DNA of 15,091 bases, taken from NCBI GenBank assembly GCA_946482325.1, contig CAMLRA010000093.1, positions 1 to 15,091 of the forward strand. Direction: 5' to 3'. The translations under genes were made by a program, and so were the position numbers. Shown here piece after piece: positions 6,322 through 12,855 of the stretch. The notes beneath the pieces were generated by a model, which saw nothing but the letters and a program-made list of their open reading frames with translations, made no database searches and had not been told where the DNA came from. Numbering within the stretch: the first letter of the stretch is position 1; every line of letters begins with the position of its first letter. The DNA is from an uncultured Chromatiaceae bacterium. GTDB lineage: Bacteria > Pseudomonadota > Gammaproteobacteria > Enterobacterales > Alteromonadaceae.

Positions 6322-8792
6322 CGGTCCGTCGCTTTATTTGCCATGGCTTTTTTGGTTTTATTGGTTGGTTCTGCTTCTGCCGGGTCATCCGGCCAATAAT
6401 GCTTCGGATATCGTCCGCGCATTTCCTTTTTCACATCCTGATAAGCATTTTGCCAGAAACTGGCCAGGTCACGGGTCACCTGCAATGGTCGTTTTGCCGG
6501 GGACAACAACGTAATAGTCACAGGCACAGCGCCTTGCCCAACCGTTGGCGTGGTTAGCTGGCCAAACATTTCCTGCAACCGGATTGCTAAATGCACATCG
6601 CCGTCCGGTTGATAATCCAGCGCAACATAAGTGCCTAAAACTGAACGCCAGCTGGCCGGCAACAAGACATCGAGCTTTTGTTGCTGCGCATAATCAAGCC
6701 TGTCCCGCAAAATCTGGCTCAGGTTCAGCTGCTGTAACTGTGTCAGACTGCGCACATCGCCAAGATAGGGCCCGAGCCAGTCCGGGAGGCTATCTTGCAG
6801 CTGCGTGAAGGATAAATCGGGCCAGGGCTGCTCTGGTTGTAATTGCCGCGCCAATGCCAGCCGCTGCTGCAACTGCACTGCTTCATCAGACCAGTTCAAA
6901 ATCTGCAGACCTTTTTTCTGCAAGTAGTCGAGCCAGGCCTGCCGCCGGTCATCGCTGAGTATTTCTTCATTGCGCTGTTGCCGTTTGAGCACCAAAGCGC
7001 CGAGCCGCAGCTGTTTTTCAGCAATAAAACGGCCGTTTTGTTCATCAAATTCCAGTCGGTTCTGCCAGTGCAAATCGGCCTGCCAGCTTTGAATTAACGC
7101 ATCAAGCGACCATTTCTCGGCCAGGCTTATCACCGCTTGCTGCTGCCACAGGCGCAAATCCGCCACGACCAGCACTGCCGAGCCCTGCAGCGCATCGTCC
7201 GGCGGTAGACTGGCACCAGTGCCATTGGCCAGCAGATAACCCTGGCCACGATTTAGCGCAATACGGTCCGGAAAAGCCCGGCTTAACAGCTCTGGTGTGA
7301 GCGCCAGAGGCAGGCTTTGACTATGCCGTCCCTGCATCAGCTGTAGTAATTGCTGGTACTGCTGCTTCGCCATGTCAGTTTGTAACCTGAGCTGACTACT
7401 GAGTTCAGTCTGAGCAAAACGCCGGCTTTGTTCGATTTGGGCGGCAATAGTTGCCGCCAGGCTCACAGCACCGCTTTCACCTTGCTGCTCTAAATGACGC
7501 GCATGCAATAACATCGCGGCTAAACGCGGCTCGACCGGCAGAGCCAGCATCTGTCGGCCTTTAGCAGTCAGTTGCAGCCGCTCGTCCAAAGCACCGAGCA
7601 GCTGCAGACATTGTTCGGCGGCCTGCAATTGTTTTGATGGTGGCGGGTCCAGCCAGAATAAATCACTGACTTTGGCACCCCAGCCAGCGATATCAAGCCG
7701 CAGCGCCAGTAAATCAGCCTGCAGGATATCCGGTACTGTCTGGGCCCGGCGGCGCTGCCATTTCTCCAAGGTATCCAGCCGATAGCAGACGCCGGGCATT
7801 AAACGACCAGCGCGGCCTGCCCTTTGTGTTGCAGCCGCCTGACTGATTTGAATAGTGTCGAGTTTGCTAAAACCGAGTTTCGGCTCAAACACTGCGGCAC
7901 GGGCCTGACCGGAATCAATAACCACACTGATGCCATCAATAGTTAAACTGGTTTCGGCGATATTAGTCGCCAGCACCACTTTGCGCTGACCGGCCGGCGG
8001 TGCAGCGATGGCGGCCTGCTGTTCTGCTAACGACAAACTGCCAATCAGCGTATGCACTTTGACGGACGCGTCCGACAAGCGCTGTTGTAAATACTCGGCA
8101 CACTGGTCGATTTCACGCTGGCCTGGTAAAAACACCAGCAGGTTGCCCTCATGTTGCGTCAGTGCCTGCAGCACTAAATCACCGCATTGCAACGCCAGCG
8201 GCTGCTGAGTCGGCACCTGGTACCGTACATCGACCGGAAAACTGCGGCCGAGACTTTGCAGTACTGGTGCGGCCAACTGCTGCTTGAGTTTGTCGGTATC
8301 GAGCGTCGCGGACATCAGCAGCAACTTTAGCTGGTCGTTGAGCTGCTGCACTTCTAAAGCCAGTGCCAGTGCCAGATCAGTTTGCAAACTGCGTTCATGG
8401 AATTCGTCAAAGATCAGCAGGTCGACAGCTTCAAGCAGTGGGTCACTCAGCATCTTGCGGATCAACACGCCTTCGGTCACCACAAGCAAGCGGGTTGCCG
8501 CCGACTGTTTTTGCTCCAGCCGGATCTGATAACCAACCGTTTGCCCGACCGCTTCACCCAGCTGCTGCGCAAGATAAGCCGCAATACTTTTGGCCGCCAA
8601 TCGACGAGGTTCCAGCATGATGATTTTTTTGCCGGCAAAAGCAGGCTGTTGCAGCAAATACAGTGGCAGATAGGTGGATTTACCAGCACCGGGCGGCGCG
8701 GTTAGGATCACCTGTGGGGCTGATGCAAGCTGCTGGACCAGCGCCGGCAGAATTTCGGCAACCGGCAAGGCTGCAGCTGGAACAAGCGTCAT
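6318..8792 (-). CDS. hrpB: ATP-dependent RNA helicase HrpB (DEAH-type)
   Basis: This 824-residue protein has the length and order of motifs of HrpB. Seen: Walker A APPGAGKST (32-40), motif II DEFH (129-132), motif III SAT (161-163), the TNIAETSLTIDG motif V region (276-287) and motif VI QRAGRAGR (323-330), followed by the long C-terminal region typical of HrpB. The family hydrolyses ATP to remodel RNA or RNA-protein complexes in the cytoplasm; its precise physiological substrate in bacteria is poorly known. The ATG at 8792 follows a weak GGA five bases upstream. The stop overlaps the mrcB start by four bases. The gap to pepB upstream is only 63 bases and holds an inverted repeat, so hrpB may be read from its own promoter or by read-through from pepB. 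Confidence 0.97.
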   Translation of the reverse strand: MTLVPAAALPVAEILPALVQQLASAPQVILTAPPGAGKSTYLPLYLLQQPAFAGKKIIMLEPRRLAAKSIAAYLAQQLGEAVGQTVGYQIRLEQKQSAATRLLVVTEGVLIRKMLSDPLLEAVDLLIFDEFHERSLQTDLALALALEVQQLNDQLKLLLMSATLDTDKLKQQLAAPVLQSLGRSFPVDVRYQVPTQQPLALQCGDLVLQALTQHEGNLLVFLPGQREIDQCAEYLQQRLSDASVKVHTLIGSLSLAEQQAAIAAPPAGQRKVVLATNIAETSLTIDGISVVIDSGQARAAVFEPKLGFSKLDTIQISQAAATQRAGRAGRLMPGVCYRLDTLEKWQRRRAQTVPDILQADLLALRLDIAGWGAKVSDLFWLDPPPSKQLQAAEQCLQLLGALDERLQLTAKGRQMLALPVEPRLAAMLLHARHLEQQGESGAVSLAATIAAQIEQSRRFAQTELSSQLRLQTDMAKQQYQQLLQLMQGRHSQSLPLALTPELLSRAFPDRIALNRGQGYLLANGTGASLPPDDALQGSAVLVVADLRLWQQQAVISLAEKWSLDALIQSWQADLHWQNRLEFDEQNGRFIAEKQLRLGALVLKRQQRNEEILSDDRRQAWLDYLQKKGLQILNWSDEAVQLQQRLALARQLQPEQPWPDLSFTQLQDSLPDWLGPYLGDVRSLTQLQQLNLSQILRDRLDYAQQQKLDVLLPASWRSVLGTYVALDYQPDGDVHLAIRLQEMFGQLTTPTVGQGAVPVTITLLSPAKRPLQVTRDLASFWQNAYQDVKKEMRGRYPKHYWPDDPAEAEPTNKTKKAMANKATDR

Positions 8793-8819
8793 AGCAGTCC
8801 GTGTCAGTAAAAGTGAAAC

Positions 8820-8847
8820 GCGGTAGCACCGGGGTCAGCACTACCGC
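8820..8847 (-). terminator. Inverted repeat between pepB and hrpB, possible weak terminator
   Basis: The 7-base arms GCGGTAG (8820-8826) and CTACCGC (8841-8847) pair perfectly with a 14-base loop. Read on the - strand, it lies just after the pepB stop and is followed by GTTTCACTTTT, a poor U-tract. It could be an attenuator or an RNA-stabilising stem instead of a true terminator, letting some transcription continue into hrpB. Confidence 0.4.
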
Positions 8848-8855
8848 AGGTCTGA

Positions 8856-10154
8856 TTAAGCAGTTTCGCGCAAAAGCGTTTCGGCAATTAACCGGATGCC
8901 CATCCCCGTTGCGCCCGCGCCCCAGAAGCCATTGGCGGTGCCTTGAAATGCCGCAGCTAAATCCACATGCAACCAACCGGCACCGTCATTGCCAACAAAA
9001 CGGCTGAGGAAACCGGCAGCGTTACTGGCGCCCCCCGTGCCGCCCCCTTTGACCGGCCGGCTATTGGCCGTATCGGCATACGCAGAAGGACATTGCTGCT
9101 GGTGCCAGCGCTCCAGTGGTAGAGGCCAGGCCGGCTCTGCCACTACGCTCGCGTAGCCCAGCACCCGTTGTTGCAGGCCTTTATCCAGACCAAAAATCGC
9201 GTTGTATTCAGTACCAACCGCCATCATCGCTGCGCCGGTTAAGGTCGCTGCATCAATCACCAGCGGAGCACCGGACGCGGCTGCGATTTGTAAACCGTCG
9301 GCCAGTACTAAACGTCCTTCTGCATCGGTGTTGACGATTTCCACCGTCACACCGTTTTTGTATGTCAGAATGTCACCCAGTTTAAAGGCGCGGCCGTTAA
9401 TCAGGTTCTCGGCGCAACATAAAATCAGCTGCACGCGTTTTTGCAGGCCCTGACTGATTGCCAGCGCAAGCGCTGCGGTAACAGTGGCGGCACCGCCCAT
9501 GTCACATTTCATCGTCAGCATGCCTTCAGAGGCTTTAATCGAATAACCACCGCTGTCAAAAGTGATGCCTTTACCAACTAACGCAGCAGCGACTGGCGCT
9601 TGTGAGTCGGCGGACGGATTATAATCCAGCACCAAAATAGCCGGCGCGCGGTCGCTGCCACGCCCTACCGCATGCACGCCAACCCAACCTTCGCTCAGTA
9701 GCATATCACCGCTGATCACCCGGTGCGTGACTTTACCGGCACCGGCTACAGCGCTGATAAACTCGATGGCTTCATGGCAGAGTTTTTCCGGGTATAAATC
9801 TTCCGGCGCGGCGTTGGTTTGTTTTTTTGCCCAGGCGAAACACTGTTGTAATGCCACCAACTGCGCCACTGTGGCGTCATCACCAGTCCAGTGCACACCG
9901 CCTAATTTTTTCGCACTGCAGAACCCCTGATAAAAGGCCCATTGTTTATCCAGCGTCCAGCCATCGCCAGCCAGCTGCAGTGTCTGCACGCCGAGACCAT
10001 CTAAAGTCCGGCCGGCTTTTTGAATTTGCCGCAGCGTGTCGTTACCACTCTGATGGATTTGATAACCATCGGCAGTTGGCGTTAACAGCGGGTTTTTACC
10101 AAAACGGACGTCAGCAGCAGCGCTGCTTAATTGAATTTGCAACAGTTCAGCCAT
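8856..10154 (-). CDS. pepB: Peptidase B, M17 family manganese/zinc aminopeptidase
   Basis: This 432-residue cytoplasmic enzyme removes N-terminal residues from peptides and takes part in peptide turnover. The M17 signature NTDAEGRLVLAD is at 275-286. Expected metal ligands are all present: Lys195 and Asp200 (GKGITFDSGG), Asp218 (KCDMGG), Asp277 and Glu279; catalytic Lys207 and Arg281 are also present. The length and the sequence around 192-225 match E. coli PepB better than the longer leucyl aminopeptidase PepA (about 500 residues). I chose the ATG at 10154, because AAAAGG lies 7 bases upstream and the protein then begins like PepB; a frame extending to 10235 has no such support. In E. coli pepB sits in the iscS-hscA region, so its place between dksA and hrpB is different here. 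The gap to the transporter gene upstream is 89 bases. Confidence 0.93.
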   Translation of the reverse strand: MAELLQIQLSSAAADVRFGKNPLLTPTADGYQIHQSGNDTLRQIQKAGRTLDGLGVQTLQLAGDGWTLDKQWAFYQGFCSAKKLGGVHWTGDDATVAQLVALQQCFAWAKKQTNAAPEDLYPEKLCHEAIEFISAVAGAGKVTHRVISGDMLLSEGWVGVHAVGRGSDRAPAILVLDYNPSADSQAPVAAALVGKGITFDSGGYSIKASEGMLTMKCDMGGAATVTAALALAISQGLQKRVQLILCCAENLINGRAFKLGDILTYKNGVTVEIVNTDAEGRLVLADGLQIAAASGAPLVIDAATLTGAAMMAVGTEYNAIFGLDKGLQQRVLGYASVVAEPAWPLPLERWHQQQCPSAYADTANSRPVKGGGTGGASNAAGFLSRFVGNDGAGWLHVDLAAAFQGTANGFWGAGATGMGIRLIAETLLRETA

Positions 10155-10243
10155 AACAAAACCTTTTAATCGGGACAAATACCACAATGTGCCGAGTGTA
10201 TCACAGCGCAGCAAAGACAGGACAGCCGCGCGCACCGCTGCGG

Positions 10244-11044
10244 TTATTGCGTCAGAATGCTGTGCAGCATCTTCGCGCTAAGACCAATCAGTAGCAGCGC
10301 AAAGATTTTTTTTAAGGTCGCCACCGGCAAACGATGCGCCAGTTTTGCGCCAAGCGGCGCCGTATAAAAGCTGACTGCCGAAATCAATAAAACGGCAGGC
10401 AGATAAATATAACCCAGGCTAAATGGCGGTAAACCAACCTGGTCCCAGCCTGCCACGGCGTAACCTATGCTGCCGCTGAGCGCAATTGGCAAGCCAATAG
10501 CAGCAGAAGTGCCAATTGCCTGCTGCACCCGCACATTACACCACGTCAGAAACGGCACTGTCAGTGAGCCGCCACCAATCGCCACCAATGCAGAAATACT
10601 GCCGATACCGACACCGGTCGCAGTCATGCCAACAGCCCCGGGCAAGTGCCGGCTTGGTTTAGGTTTGATATTCAGCAGCATCTGCAGCGCTACATAGGCC
10701 ATAAACACACTGAAAAATATCGCCAGTGGTAACGCACTGACACGGGCCGCAATAAAAGTGGCACCAAAAGTGCCAAGCACGATGCCGGCGCTCATCAGCC
10801 GCACCACGGGCCACAACACGGCCTGATGCTGCTGATGCGTACGGGTACTGGCGATACTGGTCAAAATAATCGAAGCCATCGATGTCGCGAGTGCAATATG
10901 CACCACCTGTTCCGGCAGAAAATTCAGTGACATAAACAAGGTCGTCAGCACCGGTACCATAATTGCGCCGCCGCCGACGCCAAGCAGCCCGGCGACAAAA
11001 CCGACGACTGCGCCCAATAATAAAAATGCCCACCAAATTTCCAT
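10244..11044 (-). CDS. TSUP family (TauE/SafE) membrane transporter
   Basis: This 266-residue, very hydrophobic protein has about eight membrane segments arranged as two related halves, each opening with a Gly-rich motif: GLLGVGGGAIMVPVL (19-33) and ALVAIGGGSLTVPFL (about 152-166). That double motif defines the TSUP/TauE-SafE family (formerly DUF81). Known members move sulfur-containing anions such as sulfite, sulfoacetate or thiosulfate, or other organic anions, across the inner membrane, but the substrate cannot be told from sequence, and the neighbours (pepB, dksA) give no sulfur clue. The ATG at 11044 is preceded by GAGGA about 5 bases away. The gene is divergent from dksA, sharing a 243-base intergenic region. 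It stands where E. coli has the sfsA-thpR pair. Confidence 0.88.
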   Translation of the reverse strand: MEIWWAFLLLGAVVGFVAGLLGVGGGAIMVPVLTTLFMSLNFLPEQVVHIALATSMASIILTSIASTRTHQQHQAVLWPVVRLMSAGIVLGTFGATFIAARVSALPLAIFFSVFMAYVALQMLLNIKPKPSRHLPGAVGMTATGVGIGSISALVAIGGGSLTVPFLTWCNVRVQQAIGTSAAIGLPIALSGSIGYAVAGWDQVGLPPFSLGYIYLPAVLLISAVSFYTAPLGAKLAHRLPVATLKKIFALLLIGLSAKMLHSILTQ

Positions 11045-11083
11045 CTTGTCCTCAATCTCCTGTTATTTACTTCATTTTCTGCT

Positions 11084-11113
11084 ATTGTGCCGGCCCTTTT
11101 CCGCGCATGTAAC
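11084..11113 (-). promoter_or_regulatory. Candidate promoter of the TSUP gene
   Basis: On the - strand, GTTACA (11113-11108) and CACAAT (11089-11084) each match sigma-70 consensus in four of six positions, 18 bases apart. An inverted repeat TTTCCG (11098-11103) / CGGAAA (11113-11118) with a 9-base spacer overlaps the -35 box and spacer, so it could be an operator. No better - strand promoter was seen before the gene. Confidence 0.3.
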
Positions 11114-11134
11114 GGAAAGCGGTGAAAATTGCCA

Positions 11135-11172
11135 CGGTTTGCTGAGAAAAACAGCAGAACCGGATGACGGTT
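11135..11172. repeat. Three-part inverted repeat in the dksA upstream region
   Basis: CGGTT (11135-11139) with GCTG (11141-11144) pairs with CAGC (11152-11155) and AACCG (11158-11162) to make an imperfect hairpin. The same AACCG can also pair with a second CGGTT at 11168-11172. The last part overlaps the predicted -35 box of dksA. It could be a protein-binding site or, on the - strand, part of a transcript leader with two alternative folds. Short 4-5 base arms make a chance origin possible. Confidence 0.3.
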
Positions 11173-11192
11173 CTGTGGTCTGTCTGTATACT
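11164..11192 (+). promoter_or_regulatory. Predicted sigma-70 promoter of dksA with GC-rich discriminator
   Basis: ATGACG (11164-11169, four of six) and TATACT (11187-11192, five of six) are separated by exactly 17 bases. The start of transcription would fall near 11199, giving a leader of about 90 bases. The bases just after the -10 box, TCCGCGGC, are GC-rich. Such discriminators are typical of promoters inhibited by ppGpp and DksA, and E. coli dksA is known to be under negative feedback by its own product, so the same may hold here. Confidence 0.55.
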
Positions 11193-11287
11193 TCCGCGGC
11201 TTTTTTTAATGTGATTGCGATGGTGCCGATATTCTGCTATCAATAGCCGCCATCTTTTTGCTTGGCACTGTTATACAGGAGACTACC

Positions 11288-11737
11288 ATGCCAGAAGGCA
11301 AAACTACCAAATCTCTCGGCCTGTTGGCCATGGCTGGCGTGCTGCCTTATCAGGAAGCGCCGGGCGAAGAGTACATGAACCCGAAGCAGCTGGAACATTT
11401 CCGCAAAATCCTCGACGCCTGGCGTCAACAGCTGCGTGAAGAAGTGGACCGCACTAAAAACCACATGGCCGACGAAGCTGCAAACTTCCCGGATCCAGTG
11501 GACCGCGCGGCACAGGAAGAAGAATTCAGCCTGGAACTGCGTGCCCGCGACCGCGAGCGCAAACTACTGAAAAAGATTGAAAAAACCCTGCAGAAAATCG
11601 AAGACGAAGACTTCGGTTACTGCGATACCTGCGGCATCGAAATCGGTATCAAACGTCTGGAAGCCCGTCCAACGGCGGACCAGTGTATCGATTGTAAGAC
11701 GCTGGCAGAGATCAAGGAAAAACAACTCGGCGGTTAA
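11288..11737 (+). CDS. dksA: RNA polymerase-binding transcription factor DksA
   Basis: DksA enters the secondary channel of RNA polymerase and, with ppGpp, inhibits rRNA promoters and activates amino acid promoters. At 149 residues it is nearly the length of E. coli DksA (151) and aligns throughout. The coiled coil with its tip motif [15 protein letters not shown] spans about 33-110; Asp69, Asp72 and Ala74 correspond to the functionally important E. coli Asp71, Asp74 and Ala76. All four zinc-finger cysteines are present (112, 115, 133, 136), so this is a classical, not a cysteine-poor, DksA. AGGAG lies seven bases before the ATG. The stop overlaps the gluQ start (TAATG). The operon dksA-gluQ is conserved in gammaproteobacteria. 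Confidence 0.98.
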   Translation: MPEGKTTKSLGLLAMAGVLPYQEAPGEEYMNPKQLEHFRKILDAWRQQLREEVDRTKNHMADEAANFPDPVDRAAQEEEFSLELRARDRERKLLKKIEKTLQKIEDEDFGYCDTCGIEIGIKRLEARPTADQCIDCKTLAEIKEKQLGG

Positions 11738-12633
11738 TGATGACCGTCGACTTCTCCTGTGTCAGGGGCCGGTTTGCGCCATCGCCATCCGGCCCTTTGC
11801 ATTTCGGCTCTTTAGTAGCCGCGCTTGGCAGTTATCTGCACGCCAAATCACAAGGCGGCCAATGGCTGGTCCGCATTGAAGATATCGACGCCCCCCGCAC
11901 TGTGCCTGGCGCTGACAGCGACATTTTGCACACGCTGGAACAATTTGGTCTCTATTGGGACGAGAACGTCGTCTGGCAAAGCCAACGGCTTGATTTATAC
12001 CAGCATTATTTCGAACAATTCAGCAAGCAACTGTATGGCTGTCAGTGTAATCGTGCCCGTATTGCCACTTTGGGCGGAATTTATGACAGTCATTGCCGCG
12101 ACAAAGGACTGACAAACGCCGACGCGCCGCTGGCCTGGCGTCTGAAAAGCGCAGGAGTCAACACTGAATTTACCGATGTGTTCCGTGGCCTGCAGCAGAT
12201 CCCGGCTGCCCTTGCCGGAGAAGATTACATCATCAAACGTCGCGACGGCCTGTTTGCCTATCAATGGGTGGTGGTGATTGACGACGTCGAGCAGCGCATC
12301 AGCGAAGTGATCCGCGGCGCCGATTTATTACAGATGACGCCGCGCCAGCAAGCGCTGTGCCGCACTTTTGGTGCGCCGGTGCCGGTGTATGGTCATTTGC
12401 CGCTGGCCGTCACAGCGCCCGGCCACAAACTCAGTAAACAAAATCACGCCACCGACATTCGCCGTTTTGCCCCGGCGCAATCGATGACTGCTGCGCTGCG
12501 TTTTTTAGGCCAGCCGCTGCCTGCAGCTGCAGAGCTGTTGCCGGTGACTGAATTGCTGCAGTTTGCGCTGCAGCACTGGCAAGCGGCAGCTGTGCCACAG
12601 CGGCCTGAAATTCAAATCAACAGTTTTACCTGA
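11737..12633 (+). CDS. gluQ: Glutamyl-queuosine tRNA(Asp) synthetase (GluQRS)
   Basis: This 298-residue paralogue of the glutamyl-tRNA synthetase catalytic core activates glutamate without tRNA and attaches it to queuosine at position 34 of tRNA(Asp). Seen: the class I signature region RFAPSPSGPLHFGSL with HFGS (22-25) in place of HIGH, zinc ligands Cys102, Cys104, Tyr116 and Cys120 (CQC ... YDSHC), and the KMSKS-like KLSKQ (231-235). It lacks the anticodon-binding domain, as the family does. The ATG at 11737 overlaps the last base of the dksA stop; a second ATG directly follows (11740), so the first Met may not be the one used. No separate promoter is needed, since dksA-gluQ is known to be co-transcribed in E. 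coli. Confidence 0.96.
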   Translation: MMTVDFSCVRGRFAPSPSGPLHFGSLVAALGSYLHAKSQGGQWLVRIEDIDAPRTVPGADSDILHTLEQFGLYWDENVVWQSQRLDLYQHYFEQFSKQLYGCQCNRARIATLGGIYDSHCRDKGLTNADAPLAWRLKSAGVNTEFTDVFRGLQQIPAALAGEDYIIKRRDGLFAYQWVVVIDDVEQRISEVIRGADLLQMTPRQQALCRTFGAPVPVYGHLPLAVTAPGHKLSKQNHATDIRRFAPAQSMTAALRFLGQPLPAAAELLPVTELLQFALQHWQAAAVPQRPEIQINSFT

Positions 12634-12667
12634 CCGGTTTCAGCTTGCTGGTAGATTAGCGGCAGTA

Positions 12668-12723
12668 CCGGTATTTTCATTCATTTTTTCACCAGCCTGC
12701 GTTATCATACCGGCAATTTTTTT
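12668..12723 (+). terminator. Possible terminator between gluQ and pcnB (also overlaps a -10-like box)
   Basis: CCGGTAT (12668-12674) pairs perfectly with ATACCGG (12707-12713); a run of seven T follows at 12717-12723. The loop is long (32 bases), which weakens the case for an intrinsic terminator. The region also contains TATCAT (12703-12708), five of six bases of a -10 box, with only a poor -35 (TTCATT) 17 bases upstream, so it could instead include a pcnB promoter. The rest of the 219-base stretch up to the pcnB start (12634-12852) shows no other clear signal except the ribosome binding site. Confidence 0.35.
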
Positions 12724-12839
12724 CGCCTGTCAGGTGACTGGCCTCTGGCCGCATTGAAGTCTGTCTGTTACCGGAATGCGCTGCCAACAAGTGCCGCAGC
12801 AATGCGCCGCCAAAACTCACCACACAACACTGTTCTTTC

Positions 12840-12855
12840 AAGGAGAAAGGCCATT
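12840..12855 (+). promoter_or_regulatory. Shine-Dalgarno sequence and AUU start codon of pcnB
   Basis: AAGGAG (12840-12845) stands 7 bases before ATT (12853-12855), ideal spacing. No ATG, GTG or TTG in frame is near it: the closest are ATG 12802 (upstream of the site, without a Shine-Dalgarno sequence) and GTG 12865 (19 bases after the site). E. coli pcnB is known to start at AUU, which limits its translation, and the residues after this ATT line up with that protein's first residues. Confidence 0.8.

Noticed and set aside
8284..8705. Overlapping + strand open frames antisense to hrpB
   Set aside because: They lie opposite the conserved helicase motifs, have no ribosome binding site and no recognisable protein content.
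10155..10243. Promoter for pepB (for example around a GATACACT on the - strand)
   Set aside because: No -35 box of acceptable quality is present at the right spacing; pepB may be read together with the TSUP gene.
10659..11036. 125-codon frame on the - strand overlapping the TSUP gene
   Set aside because: It is an out-of-frame shadow of the transporter, which has clear family motifs and a ribosome binding site.
12754..12852. In-frame upstream extension of pcnB from TTG 12754 or ATG 12802
   Set aside because: Neither has a Shine-Dalgarno sequence, the added residues have no likeness to the E. coli PcnB N-terminus, and a good AAGGAG lies inside the extension in front of ATT 12853.
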